A DNA stretch of 64,000 nucleotides from Bacillus sp. Xin1 (GCF_013314535.1 NZ_JABUAE010000022.1:1-64000); one strand, 5' to 3'. Shown: positions 1 to 8,947, counted from the stretch's first letter. Numbers and translations: made by a program. The notes: generated by a model from the sequence alone, not told the origin.

Positions 1-37
1 AATAAAACAAGCACCTGAGTAGGTGCTTGTTTTATTA
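1..37 (-). terminator. Terminator of the manganese transporter operon
   Basis: A perfect 16-bp stem (1-16 with 21-36) with a 4-nt loop ends in a T run when read on the minus strand. It lies just after the stop of the solute-binding protein gene. Confidence 0.85.
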
Positions 38-54
38 TTTTATTCAACTTAATA

Positions 55-990
55 CTACTTCTGTAATCCATTAATAATGGTATCTGTATTCCACTTCATC
101 ATTTTCAAGTAAGTATCTCCATCTTCACCTGATTTACCAAGTGAATCTGTAAAGATTGTACCAGCAATCGGTACATTCGTTTCTTTTGAAACAGTTTCCA
201 TACTACGTCGATCTACACTTGTTTCTACAAATAAAGCTGGAACTTTATTCGTTTGAATTAAACTTACAACGTCTCGAATTTGATCTGGAGTACCTTGATT
301 TTCTGAGTTAATTTCCCAAATGTATCCCGTCTTAATTCCATATGCTTTTCCAAAGTATTTAAAAGCACCTTCACTAGAGATTAGGAAACGTTTTTCTTCA
401 GGGATTTGATGAATTCTATTTACTGTCTCATCATGTAATTTTTGAAGTTCTGCTACATATTTTTTCGCATTTTCAGTATAGAACTCTTTATTTTTAGGGT
501 CTTCTTTAATTAATGCTTTTTTCACATTTTCAGCGTATAAAATACCATTTTTAATATTCATCCATGCATGTGGGTCTGGTTCTTTTTCTAATCCTTTTGT
601 CTCTAAATAAATCGGCTCTACACCTTCACTTACCTTATAAACAGGTGCATCTTCTCCTGATTTATTTGCAGTTTTTAATAGTTTTTTAAACCATGCTCCA
701 CCTTCTTCTAAGTTTAAACCATTGTAAAACACTATATCTGCATCTGTCATTTTCATAACATCTTTTGGCAGCGGATCATATTCATGGGGATTAGCACCAA
801 TTGGAACAAGACTATGAATTTCAACTTTATCTCCACCAATTTGCTTCACCATATCATAAATAATGGAATATGTTGTTACAACTTTTAATTTCCCACTTTT
901 TTCTTCTTTTCCATTTGTATTACTAGAACATGCTGTTAGTGCAAAAACAAAAATACAAAGTATCGAAAATAACACATTTTTTAATTTCAT
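55..990 (-). CDS. mntA: Manganese/zinc ABC transporter substrate-binding lipoprotein
   Basis: This is the extracytoplasmic metal-binding lipoprotein of a cluster A-I (TroA/PsaA/MntA) importer. A signal peptide ends in the lipobox LTAC, so Cys21 would be lipidated and anchored to the outer face of the membrane. The four metal ligands expected from PsaA are in place: His69 (in GANPHEYDP), His141 (DPHAW), Glu207 (SSEGAF) and Asp282 (FTDSLG). The length of 311 aa is normal. It is the last gene of the ATPase-permease-binding protein operon, 17 nt after the permease gene. Mn2+ is favoured over Zn2+ because there is no His-rich loop and an MntR-type operator precedes the operon; specificity is inferred. 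Confidence 0.92.
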   Translation of the reverse strand: MKLKNVLFSILCIFVFALTACSSNTNGKEEKSGKLKVVTTYSIIYDMVKQIGGDKVEIHSLVPIGANPHEYDPLPKDVMKMTDADIVFYNGLNLEEGGAWFKKLLKTANKSGEDAPVYKVSEGVEPIYLETKGLEKEPDPHAWMNIKNGILYAENVKKALIKEDPKNKEFYTENAKKYVAELQKLHDETVNRIHQIPEEKRFLISSEGAFKYFGKAYGIKTGYIWEINSENQGTPDQIRDVVSLIQTNKVPALFVETSVDRRSMETVSKETNVPIAGTIFTDSLGKSGEDGDTYLKMMKWNTDTIINGLQK

Positions 991-1007
991 CTTTATCCTC
1001 CAATCAA

Positions 1008-1874
1008 TTATGACAACTCTGCTCTATTTTTTCTAATTTTTATAGCTCTCCAAAATAAACCTTGTGACGGTGAGAAAAAGAATGCCAATCCGAACAAGCA
1101 TGTTGCGACAAGAACAATTGTTGCACCTGAAGCAAGATTATAAGAGAAACTAAAATATAGTCCTACTACAGATGAAAGCGCACCAATACCTGCTGCTAAA
1201 TAAATCATGACCCATAAACGGTTTGTTAATAGATACGCTGTAGCTGCTGGTGTGATAAGCATAGCGACAACTAGAATAATCCCTACAGTTTGAAGTGAAG
1301 CAACTGTAACCATTGTAAGAAGAATCATTAAGCCATAATGAATCAATTTGTTCGGCAATCCATAACTTTGTGCCATTGTTGGATCAAAAGTAGACACCAG
1401 TAATTCTTTGTAGAATAGAAATACAAGACCAATAATTACAATTCCTATAATAAGTGTCATCCACATATCAGAAGAACGAACCGATAAGACATTCCCAAAT
1501 AAAATATGGTACAAATCAGAACTACTCTTCATAAAGGTAATTAAAATAATCCCTACAGCAAATACAGAGGTAAACATAATCCCAATCGCCATATCATGTT
1601 TAATACGACTGTTTTGACTTACAAATCCAATTCCTACTGCAGTAATAATCCCTGTTAAAACCGCACCAATAAAATAATTCATTCCAATCATATAAGAAAG
1701 CGCTACTCCTGGAAGAACGGCATGTGAAATAGCATCACCCATTAATGCCATGCCTCGTAAAATAATAAAACATCCAATTACACCACATATAATTCCTACC
1801 ATAACGGAAGTTAATAACGCCTTCTGTAGAAAACCGTACTGCATTAATGCATCTATAAATTCTACAATCTTCAT
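1008..1874 (-). CDS. mntC: Manganese ABC transporter permease
   Basis: A 288-aa integral membrane protein of the ABC-3 (ZnuB/TroC/MntC) family with about eight hydrophobic segments. The GDAISHAVLPGVALSY stretch near residue 46 is characteristic of this family. It forms the membrane channel for the metal delivered by the downstream lipoprotein. Its ATG overlaps the stop of the ATPase gene by 4 nt (ATGA), which indicates translational coupling. Only one permease gene is present, so the channel is probably a homodimer, unlike B. subtilis, which has MntC and MntD. Confidence 0.9.
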   Translation of the reverse strand: MKIVEFIDALMQYGFLQKALLTSVMVGIICGVIGCFIILRGMALMGDAISHAVLPGVALSYMIGMNYFIGAVLTGIITAVGIGFVSQNSRIKHDMAIGIMFTSVFAVGIILITFMKSSSDLYHILFGNVLSVRSSDMWMTLIIGIVIIGLVFLFYKELLVSTFDPTMAQSYGLPNKLIHYGLMILLTMVTVASLQTVGIILVVAMLITPAATAYLLTNRLWVMIYLAAGIGALSSVVGLYFSFSYNLASGATIVLVATCLFGLAFFFSPSQGLFWRAIKIRKNRAELS

Positions 1875-2620
1875 GATGAATGTACCTCCGCTGAATTATT
1901 AAAGAATATTCCCTGATTCACATACGCTTTTGACATAACAGTTGGTTCCAATACTTGTTGTACTTCTCCATATTGAATTAAGCTTTTATTCAATAATAGT
2001 AATTTATCAAAATAGGACTCTGCTTTACTTAAATCGTGATGTACAACAACAATCGTTTTTCCTTCTTTACGTAATTCTCTAAGAATTTTAATAATTGTCT
2101 CTTCACTTGTTACATCTATTCCAACAAATGGTTCATCTAAGAAGAAAATCTCTGCCTTTTGCGCTAAAGCTCTTGCTAAAAAGACACGTTGCTGTTGTCC
2201 GCCTGAAAGCTCACCAATTTGACGATTTTTAAACTCTTCCATTCCAACTTTTTTTAGACATTCGAATGCCCAATCCCTATGTTCTTTCTTTGGTCTTTTC
2301 ATCACACCTAAAGATGGATATGTTCCGATTAGCACGACATCTAAAACTGTAATCGGGAAATCCCAATCTATATCACTTCTTTGTGGTACATACGCAATAC
2401 GCTTTCTAGCACTTCGAATATCCTCTCCCAGAATTCGAACATATCCCTTATCATTTGGAATTAAATCTAAAACAGCTTTCATCAAAGTAGATTTTCCCGC
2501 TCCATTTGGACCAATAATTCCAACAAGTTTTCCTTTTTCAATATCAAAGGAAACGTTTTGAACCACTTGATTCCCTTGATATGATACAAACAAATCTTTG
2601 ACAACTATAGCCTCAGCCAT
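1871..2620 (-). CDS. mntB: Manganese ABC transporter ATP-binding protein
   Basis: A 249-aa ABC ATPase that energises metal import. It has Walker A (GPNGAGKST, near residue 37), a Q-loop (YVPQRSDIDWDFP, typical of the Mn/Zn family), the signature LSGGQQQR, Walker B ending FFLDEP and the switch His (VVHHDLS). It is the first gene of the operon, and its upstream region carries a promoter and an MntR-like palindrome. A ribosome binding site of the AAGGGGAA type precedes the ATG. Confidence 0.92.
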   Translation of the reverse strand: MAEAIVVKDLFVSYQGNQVVQNVSFDIEKGKLVGIIGPNGAGKSTLMKAVLDLIPNDKGYVRILGEDIRSARKRIAYVPQRSDIDWDFPITVLDVVLIGTYPSLGVMKRPKKEHRDWAFECLKKVGMEEFKNRQIGELSGGQQQRVFLARALAQKAEIFFLDEPFVGIDVTSEETIIKILRELRKEGKTIVVVHHDLSKAESYFDKLLLLNKSLIQYGEVQQVLEPTVMSKAYVNQGIFFNNSAEVHSS

Positions 2621-2703
2621 TTTTCATGCATTCCCCTTTCTTTTTTTCGTCAGTATAAGTATTTTGCACAAAGGCAACTTTAAGCCAAAAAAATATAAGA
2701 TAC

Positions 2704-2732
2704 ATTATATTATACATATGATGTAGATCAAA
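2704..2732 (-). promoter_or_regulatory. Probable sigma-A promoter of the mnt operon
   Basis: On the minus strand TTTGAT (2727-2732) and TATAAT (2704-2709) are separated by 17 nt. They lie about 85 nt before the ATPase start and next to the MntR-like palindrome. A second TATAAT overlaps at 2709-2714, so the exact start point is uncertain. Confidence 0.55.
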
Positions 2733-2738
2733 CCTTAT

Positions 2739-2754
2739 GTTTCCTTAAGGAAAC
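2739..2754. promoter_or_regulatory. MntR-type operator
   Basis: GTTTCCTTAAGGAAAC is a perfect 16-bp palindrome lying just upstream of the predicted -35 box. It resembles the DtxR/MntR operators of B. subtilis mntA and mntH, in which AAGGAAAC is a half-site. A weaker related sequence, TTTTGCACAAAGGCAAC, occurs at 2662-2678 downstream of the promoter. Manganese-dependent repression is inferred. Confidence 0.65.
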
Positions 2755-2759
2755 TTTTT

Positions 2760-3090
2760 TATATGAGTCAAATTATATAAGCCGAACTCAAATTTGTAAA
2801 CTGTTTTTTTATTAGTTTATGAATACCCTTTCAAAATTCATCTAAAATATATTACTTTCACCTCAATACGTACACCTTTTATTATAAGCACCACTATTCC
2901 AGATACCCCCTCTAAAAAATGTAATCTAAATTTACCGTACGACATAATTTATACACTTGTTTTTTCAACAACATTATTTTGTATACTAACTTTATACGGA
3001 GTTCTTATACCTTTCATATTTTGAGATGGTATAAACATACCTTAACAAATCCCTATGGAATCACTAGTATTGGTAAATAAAGAATGAAAA
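2760..3090. other. Intergenic region without a recognisable gene
   Basis: This AT-rich stretch lies between the mnt promoter and the MFS terminator. I find no ORF with a ribosome binding site. The only structure noticed is a short inverted repeat (TTATACC/GGTATAA, 3005-3034). Confidence 0.5.
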
Positions 3091-3091
3091 A

Positions 3092-3120
3092 ATGGCCAAC
3101 TTTCCCTAAAAAGTTGGCCC
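3092..3120 (-). terminator. Terminator of the MFS gene
   Basis: A perfect 10-bp stem, GGCCAACTTT with AAAGTTGGCC (3094-3103 and 3110-3119), is flanked by an A tract on the left, which becomes a T tract on the minus strand. Confidence 0.85.
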
Positions 3121-3162
3121 CATCATTATAATTCAAATCAACCTACAAAACTTTCTGGACTT

Positions 3163-4446
3163 CTATTCTATTTCATGTTCTTTACCTTTTCGAGACCAAA
3201 TCACAACAGGAATGAGTAATAAAGCTAAAGCTCCTCCAGCTAATGATAATGCTGCATAACTCGAATTCGCTACTACCATACCTGACATCGCTCCACCGGA
3301 AGCACCGGCTAATGCAATTAAAACGTCGATTTTCCCTTGTGTTTTTGCACGTGTTAAAGGTTCTGTTGCATCAACAATTTGAGCAGTACCACTGATTAAT
3401 CCAAGGTTCCATCCTAATCCAAGTAAAACTAAAGCAACGACTAAGAGGATTAGAGAATCACTTGGTGCGATAGCAGCCACCACTCCCGCACTAAGTAATA
3501 CTACCCCAGAAGCGATACTCATTGTCACCCGGCCAATCTTATCAACTAAAATTCCTGTAACGAGTGATGGTAAATACATTGCCCCTACATGGAAACCAAT
3601 AACAAGGCCCACTTCATGCAATCCGTGACCATGGTGCTTCATATGTACAGGAGTCATTGTCATAATTGCAACCATTACGATTTGCGTAAGTATCATCACA
3701 ACTGCACCAACTATAACACCTCTTTTATTTTCTATTGACGTCTTAGTCATCGAATTTCCTTTATTTGTTTGTTTCTGTCTATATGTTTCTATTACACTCG
3801 CTACTATTAATGGATCTGGGCGAAGCATAATGAAAAGTATAAGCCCTGCTAGTAAAAATGCAGCTGCTGATAATAAGAACGGTCCCGCAAGTTTCGGAAT
3901 ACCAATGGAAAGAGCGATATTCCCCATTATCCCCACTAGGTTCGGTCCAGCGACCGCTCCAAAAGTCGTCATAACCATTGTCGTACTGATCGCAGTTGCA
4001 CGCTGCTTCTTATTCGCTAAGTCCGTACCAGCATAACGAGCCTGTAAGTTTGTGGCTGTTCCTGCTCCGTAAATGAGTAAAGAAGCTAGTAAAAGGATAA
4101 TACTATTTGTTAAAGTTGCCATTACGACACCAATAGCACCAATTCCCCCTGCCATAAAGCCTGTCGCAAGCCCAATTCGGCGCCCATAACGTTGCGAAAG
4201 CCTCCCTACTATGAAAGCCGCTCCTGCTGATCCCATCGTAAACATCGCTGTTGGCAATCCCGCGAATGCATCTGTTCCAAGCATTTGCTGTGCAAGAAGT
4301 GCTCCGACTGTAATTCCAGCGGCTAAGCCCGCACCTCCAAACATTTGCGAAATGCTTACAATGATTAATGTTCGTTTATACAGCTTTTGTTGTTCTTCTG
4401 CTGTATACATATGCCCCCTTATTAGGCCATTTGCTTCATTAAGCAA
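3163..4446 (-). CDS. Major facilitator superfamily transporter
   Basis: A membrane transporter with about 12 hydrophobic segments. Loop 2-3 carries the MFS signature GRLSQRYGRRIGLATG, and the second half has a matching VDKIGRVTMSIASG motif. Substrate is unknown; the fold suggests a proton-driven exporter. The TTG at 4446 follows AAGGTGAG with good spacing. An ATG 12 codons downstream (4410) follows an AAGGGGG that is rather close to it, so either could be used. It is monocistronic, with its own terminator. Confidence 0.8.
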   Translation of the reverse strand: MLNEANGLIRGHMYTAEEQQKLYKRTLIIVSISQMFGGAGLAAGITVGALLAQQMLGTDAFAGLPTAMFTMGSAGAAFIVGRLSQRYGRRIGLATGFMAGGIGAIGVVMATLTNSIILLLASLLIYGAGTATNLQARYAGTDLANKKQRATAISTTMVMTTFGAVAGPNLVGIMGNIALSIGIPKLAGPFLLSAAAFLLAGLILFIMLRPDPLIVASVIETYRQKQTNKGNSMTKTSIENKRGVIVGAVVMILTQIVMVAIMTMTPVHMKHHGHGLHEVGLVIGFHVGAMYLPSLVTGILVDKIGRVTMSIASGVVLLSAGVVAAIAPSDSLILLVVALVLLGLGWNLGLISGTAQIVDATEPLTRAKTQGKIDVLIALAGASGGAMSGMVVANSSYAALSLAGGALALLLIPVVIWSRKGKEHEIE

Positions 4447-4554
4447 TTCCTCACCTTCTTTTTGAAAAATTCTCCCCTTGTTAAATGTACTATGGTTAAC
4501 AATTCATATTCAATAACATTTTCATCCGTTCTTTTCGTTCTAAAAGAGACCAAC

Positions 4555-4597
4555 AAAAAAACTGTCTAAATACTTTGATTTAGGACAGTTTTTCTTA
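4555..4597. terminator. Bidirectional terminator between the PAP2 remnant and the MFS gene
   Basis: A stem formed by ACTGTC-TAAAT (from 4561) and ATTTA-GGACAGT (to 4589) has an A run on the left and a T run on the right, so it can act on both strands. It follows the broken phosphatase gene. Confidence 0.7.
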
Positions 4598-4622
4598 GAT
4601 ATAAGCATCTTACTTTATAAAA

Positions 4623-5182
4623 TTAGTTTCCCCCTTGAAAAATGGGTTTCGCAATTAAACTAACAACAGGACGTATTTTAAATACAACATACTGTGTAAA
4701 TAGAGCTATCAATACTCCATGTACAATTCCTGCAATTACATCAAGTGGATAATGTACGCCTACCCATACTCTCGAAAAAGCTACACCAAGCGCTAACAAA
4801 AACCAAGTATATTTAAAACGATATGCAGATAGCAATAGTGTAGCTGCAATGACAATAGCTGATGTTGCATGATCACTTGGAAAAGAAGAATTAGTAGCAT
4901 GATCTACGAGTTGTGTGATGTTATGGGAAACAAAGGGACGCTCTCTATAAGCCCATATCTCGATGATTCTATTTATAGAATACGCTAAAGTAAATGCAAC
5001 CATCGATTGAAAAGCCATTACACGAAAATTAGGTTTATTTCTTATCCATAACAGGACGAGCAATAATGCGAAAGCATACTATACTCTGCAAATAGTATCA
5101 TTACATGATCTATTAATGGATATTGCTGTACTTTATCATTTATAAAGTGGAACCATTCATAATCTAAATCTTTAAAATTCAT
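4623..5182 (-). pseudogene. PAP2-family undecaprenyl-diphosphatase (BcrC-like), frameshifted
   Basis: Two reading frames together make one PAP2-family membrane phosphatase of about 186 aa. The N-terminal part (MNFKDLDYEWFHF) starts at 5182 behind AAAGGAG and runs to about 5085. The C-terminal part holds the catalytic motifs: the RP of YRERPF, SSFPSDHATS and SRVWVGVHYPLD. This architecture fits BcrC/YbjG-type undecaprenyl pyrophosphate phosphatases, which recycle the wall lipid carrier and give bacitracin tolerance. The break sits at TATAGTATGCTTTC; adding one TATG unit restores the frame, so a 4-nt tandem-unit loss is likely. A non-functional gene is inferred. Confidence 0.8.
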
Positions 5183-5189
5183 TACATAA

Positions 5190-5600
5190 TCTCCTTTAAT
5201 TCTTTCGTTCACGTTACATGTTAATAAAATATACCTCTTGAAGTAATTTAGCAGCAAACTATATTTTCTGTTGCTTTCCAGCCAAAAAGCATAATCTATT
5301 CCATTTTAATAAGATTACTCACGATGTACTATCTTATTTCGTGACATAAACATTACATTTTTGTAAGGTTCCTTTCCATTTTGACAGTTCAACTTATCTA
5401 AAGTGTTTATATGAAACACTTTAAGGTAAATATAAATAGTACATTCCAGAAAAACAGAATAGTATGTTAACATTAAAACACTAACAAACGAAGTATGTAG
5501 TTGGTATGGATATCTTTTGTTTCAATACTTCGCTAGTCTATATCTCTATAATAGTTTGTAAAAAATATGGTAGGTAACGAAACAACCACCATTATACTAA
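5190..5600. other. Intergenic region with inverted repeats
   Basis: No gene seen. It holds a 9-bp inverted repeat (AAAGTGTTT 5400-5408, AAACACTTT 5414-5422) and an 8-bp one (CGAAGTAT 5489-5496, ATACTTCG 5525-5532). They may be operators or RNA hairpins. No function is assigned. Confidence 0.4.
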
Positions 5601-5619
5601 AACTCAAAATACGTTTGGA

Positions 5620-6030
5620 GTGTTTACAAATGGTATACAAAGATATTATAAAAAAATTCATGATGCACCAACTGATTATGATTTTAGTACATTAACTGAT
5701 TCCATTATTGAGGAAGAATCCATGCTTAACGGTGTACCCCAAGACTATATTTCCTTCTTAAAGGAAGTCGGCTATGGATCTGTTTCTAATTCCTATTTTA
5801 TGTTTTACAGAGGACTTATTGAAGCAGATGAAATATATGATGTAGATGACAATCCAGAACTGAAAAATGTTTTACTATTTTGTGATAACTATGCCGGCGA
5901 TGCTATAGGCTTTCATAAAACAAACAACTGGAAAATTGTTGAGATTTGGCATGAGGACTTATCAATCGTACCAAGGGAGGAAAAGAATTTTAAAGAAGTT
6001 GCTCAAAACATATTTTGGAAAAAGCTTTGA
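5620..6030 (+). CDS. SMI1/KNR4 (SUKH) family protein, doubtful N-terminus
   Basis: A small acidic soluble protein of the SUKH superfamily. The segment VPQDYISFLKEVGYGSV near residue 40, the central FYRGLIEADEIY strand and DNYAGDAIGFHK near residue 90 are typical of the family. Many SUKH members are immunity proteins against contact-dependent or polymorphic toxins, but no toxin gene is adjacent. The open frame begins at a GTG (5620) that has no ribosome binding site of its own. A better-placed ATG at 5630, 9 nt after GGAG, is in another frame and would join the body if the A7 run near 5650 had eight residues. The N-terminus is therefore uncertain or frameshifted. Confidence 0.75.
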   Translation: MFTNGIQRYYKKIHDAPTDYDFSTLTDSIIEEESMLNGVPQDYISFLKEVGYGSVSNSYFMFYRGLIEADEIYDVDDNPELKNVLLFCDNYAGDAIGFHKTNNWKIVEIWHEDLSIVPREEKNFKEVAQNIFWKKL

Positions 6031-6054
6031 GATAGTAACCATTTTATATAAAAT

Positions 6055-6096
6055 AGAAAAAACATTCCACTAATGCATCTGTGGAATGTTTTTCTC
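6055..6096. terminator. Terminator after the SUKH gene
   Basis: A 13-bp stem, AAAAACATTCCAC (6058-6070) with GTGGAATGTTTTT (6081-6093), has a 10-nt loop. A and T tracts flank it, so it can act in both directions. Confidence 0.85.
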
Positions 6097-6151
6097 TCAT
6101 TAAACTTACTTTCTAACCTTTACTTATTAAAACTTTTCTTCTCCTACCAAC

Positions 6152-6334
6152 CTAGAACTCCCCTTCATAAAACACCAAGCTAACCAAACCACAAATCAAA
6201 ATAATCGGTACACTCGCTTTATATAAATCTGTAAAGCGCATTGTCATCTTTTTCTCTGCATAGTGGCTAACATCATTTGAGAATGCAAGAATCTCTCCCC
6301 TTACTTTCTCTTCTTTAATTTTTACTAATAACAT
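6152..6334 (-). CDS. Small putative membrane protein or gene remnant
   Basis: A 60-aa frame with one hydrophobic segment at the C-terminus (SVPIILICGLVSLVFY). No ribosome binding site is visible before the ATG. An internal start (MTMRFTDLY) also lacks one. I do not recognise the family. It may be the 3' remnant of a longer membrane protein gene. Confidence 0.3.
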   Translation of the reverse strand: MLLVKIKEEKVRGEILAFSNDVSHYAEKKMTMRFTDLYKASVPIILICGLVSLVFYEGEF

Positions 6335-6438
6335 ACATCATGAATTTTATTAGACAAGCATACAAGAAAAACAAACCAAATTTAATACATTAATACTAAG
6401 AGATATACCAAATCAAAGAAGAAAGAAGGAAAAACTCT

Positions 6439-6831
6439 ATGGAAAACGATAAAAAACATAAAAGTGATAACCACTATGATAAAAATGAATCAAACGAAAA
6501 TATCTATTTCGAACTCGATAAAAACAATATTTCAATTCATATTACCATATATAACATCTATAATCTCGCAGACCGAGGCAGTAATGCTGGTAACATTGAG
6601 CAAAGGGCAGAAGGCGGCGGACAAATTAATAAAGATGTTGGAACAAACGCAAATCAAGGTGGACAAAATGCTATAAATGGTAGCAAAAGCGTAAATAATA
6701 AATCACAGTTCGCAAATGGAAATGGGAGAAGCGGAGTTGCTGGAAAAGGAAACGACGAGCAAGGCGGACAGGAAGCAATAAAAATAAAAAATAAAAAATG
6801 TAAAAAAACATCCACAAACGATGAAAGATGA
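6439..6831 (+). CDS. Low-complexity Asn/Gly/Gln-rich hypothetical protein
   Basis: A 130-aa protein preceded by a good GAAGGA ribosome binding site 10 nt from the ATG. It has a hydrophilic, Lys/Asn/Asp-rich start, a short beta-type stretch (ISIHITIYNIYNLAD, near residues 31-45) and then a Gly/Asn/Gln-rich, probably disordered tail with GGQ repeats (GGGQ, GGQN, GGQE), ending in a basic patch (KIKNKKCKK). There is no signal peptide. Not recognised. A hairpin at 6850-6886 may end its transcript. Confidence 0.6.
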   Translation: MENDKKHKSDNHYDKNESNENIYFELDKNNISIHITIYNIYNLADRGSNAGNIEQRAEGGGQINKDVGTNANQGGQNAINGSKSVNNKSQFANGNGRSGVAGKGNDEQGGQEAIKIKNKKCKKTSTNDER

Positions 6832-6849
6832 ATATATTGTAAAATAACG

Positions 6850-6893
6850 GGGACAGCTATCAGGTTGTTCAAGAAAAAGCGTCCCCATTCTTT
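6850..6893 (+). terminator. Possible terminator with a long loop
   Basis: GGGGAC (6850-6855) and GTCCCC (6881-6886) pair around a 25-nt loop and are followed by ATTCTTTTT. It is weaker than the other terminators here. Confidence 0.5.
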
Positions 6894-7087
6894 TTATATT
6901 TATAGCTAAAAGATGAACTTATATCTAAAAAACAAGAAGTAAATAGTTATATATAGTATATAAACTTAAAAAATGTAACATCACGTTTCTATAACTACTA
7001 AACCAAATATTTATGTATAACTTTTTTACCTTTAGAACATGCTAACAAAATCAAAATAATCAGCTATAGCAAATTGGAGAATGGTAC

Positions 7088-7549
7088 ATGAAAAGAAAAA
7101 TATTATTCTTACTTACTTTCATCTGTTTTGCAGTTCCACTTCAAACAAGCGCCTTTACTTTTACAGAACTCCCTGTTACATCAAAATCTAAGCAGTGGCG
7201 TATTGAAGTTGATCAGGCTAAAGAGCCGCAAGCATTGCAATCAACAGAAGATATGTATCATACATATAGCTTACTTGTAAAGAATATCGGTAAGGACGTA
7301 AGTAACGTATCAATTGAAATTCGTCACAATAACCCAAAATCAAAAGCTGCTTTCAAACCTTTCAATCAGTCTGATATGAGTGTGTCATATAGTCAAACTA
7401 GTTTTTCAAAAATGAAATTCCCATTATATAAAGATGCCAATTCATTTGAAGTTATTATTAGCTGGGAAGACAGTCAATTTAGTTATAACGGTCATCCTGA
7501 AAAAGAAGCAAAGCAGTATTCACAAATATTTTTCTTTCACGAACAGTAA
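7088..7549 (+). CDS. Secreted protein of unknown function
   Basis: A 153-aa protein with a clear Sec signal peptide (MKRKILFLLTFICFAVPLQTS, probable cleavage after TSA). The mature part looks like a small beta-sandwich: it contains YSLLVKNIGKDVSNVSIEIRHN, a pattern seen in extracellular Ig-like or DUF-type domains. GGAG lies 8 nt before the ATG. It is monocistronic, and its stop codon lies inside its own terminator stem. The family is not recognised. Confidence 0.75.
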   Translation: MKRKILFLLTFICFAVPLQTSAFTFTELPVTSKSKQWRIEVDQAKEPQALQSTEDMYHTYSLLVKNIGKDVSNVSIEIRHNNPKSKAAFKPFNQSDMSVSYSQTSFSKMKFPLYKDANSFEVIISWEDSQFSYNGHPEKEAKQYSQIFFFHEQ

Positions 7550-7584
7550 GCTCTGCCCTTTAGCAGAACTTACTGTTTTTTTGT
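7542..7584 (+). terminator. Terminator overlapping the secreted-protein stop codon
   Basis: AACAGTAAG-CTCTGC (7542-7556) pairs with GCAGAA-CTTACTGTT (7563-7577), followed by a T run. The TAA stop (7547-7549) is part of the left arm. Confidence 0.8.
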
Positions 7585-7593
7585 AAATATACA

Positions 7594-8807
7594 CTAATCA
7601 AACTGGCGAATACTCGGAACAAGCAGCGCGATTGCTACTACGACAATTGCCGCAATAGCTAAAATCATAATTGTCACAGTACCACCAATTACACTCGCTA
7701 ACCACCCAACGACTATATATCCTAGCGGTAATAATGCAAACGACCCTAACATATCAAGACTTACCACTCTTCCAAATGCCTCTTCTGGCACCAGCTCTTG
7801 CAAGCTCGTTTCCCAAATTAAACCGAAAATCATGATTCCAAACCCTTCGAGTGCCATTAATCCTATTAATCCCGGAGCCCATGAAACAAAAGGCATGATT
7901 AAAAGTGCCACCCCGCTAATAAAGACACCTCCATAAGCAAGCAATCCCCTTCTATGCCACCTCTGTCTTCCGCCAAAATAAGAGCTGCCACAACAGCCCC
8001 TACCCCAGAACACGCCATTCCAAGTCCATACACAAACGGTTCAAACTGATGATATATATTAAATAGCCAAGGGATTAATACAACGATAATTCCTGCGTGA
8101 CAAATATTAATAAATGAAAATGCTAAAATTGTAATCCATAGCCACGGGTGACTTTTTAAAACAACGATCCCTTCTATAAAATCTTTTTTGAAATTCATTT
8201 TTTGATTTGTCTGTTCCTGTACTTTTTTAGCTGTTACACCTTTTAAAAATAACAAACAAGTAAAAGATAGCAAGTAAGTCAATGCATCTAAGCCAAATCC
8301 GATCCCAGCCGATGTAACCGAAACAATAAGCCCCCCAAGTGCTGGACCTATTAAACGCACACCTTGACTACTCATTTGTGTTAATGCATTAGCTGCATTG
8401 CGAATTTCTGGTACAAACACCTTCGCTCGCACTGCTGCATATGCAGGTTGGAATAGCCCTTCCATTAGTCCATATAATGCTATTAATACATATAAAATAT
8501 GGATTGTTAAAGTGTCTGTAAAAATCAGCGTCGCAATTGTTATCATCACTATGCATCGAACGATATCCGTAAATAACATTAATTTAACCCGATTCATCCG
8601 ATCAACAATTAACCCAGAAAACGGTAAAATAAGAATATTCGGTAGCATATACATCGCCATCGTCGTTCCCATAACAACTGTTGATCCCGTCAACGTATAT
8701 ACGACTACTGGAAGAATTACCATTGTAATAGAGCTTCCTAGAACGGAAAGAAGTTGCCCGATCCATAAGAAAGTAAAATGACGTGATTTTGTAACAGGTA
8801 ACAACAA
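7594..8807 (-). pseudogene. MFS drug/macrolide-type efflux protein, frameshifted
   Basis: Two overlapping frames together make one DHA3-type MFS exporter of about 405 aa. The N-terminal part (MLLPVTKSRHFTFLWIGQLLSVLGSS, loop IVDRMNRVKLMLFTD) runs to about 7975, and the C-terminal part continues from GGRQRWHRRGLLAYGG to VPSIRQFD. The frame changes in TTTTGGCGGAAG near 7972-7978; one extra G would restore it, so a 1-nt loss in a G run is likely. The start is also unclear: TTG at 8807 lacks a well-placed ribosome binding site, and a better-placed ATG upstream is followed at once by TAA. The protein is probably not made in full length. Confidence 0.75.
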
Positions 8808-8947
8808 ATCACTTACATAACTACCTTTATTTTCCTTTTACACCTCTCCTTGCATATGTATCCCCTTCCCTTAAATATCTTCCTTCTTTTTCCTTTTATT
8901 ATAACATTTATTTTTCTTTTTTTCTAACAATTAAATGTTTAGATATA

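Noticed and set aside
4623-5257. Programmed frameshift in the PAP2 gene
   Set aside because: No slippery heptamer or downstream structure is evident. A lost TATG unit is simpler.
5400-5422. PlcR-type box in the 9-bp inverted repeat
   Set aside because: It does not fit TATGNAANNNNTNCATA.
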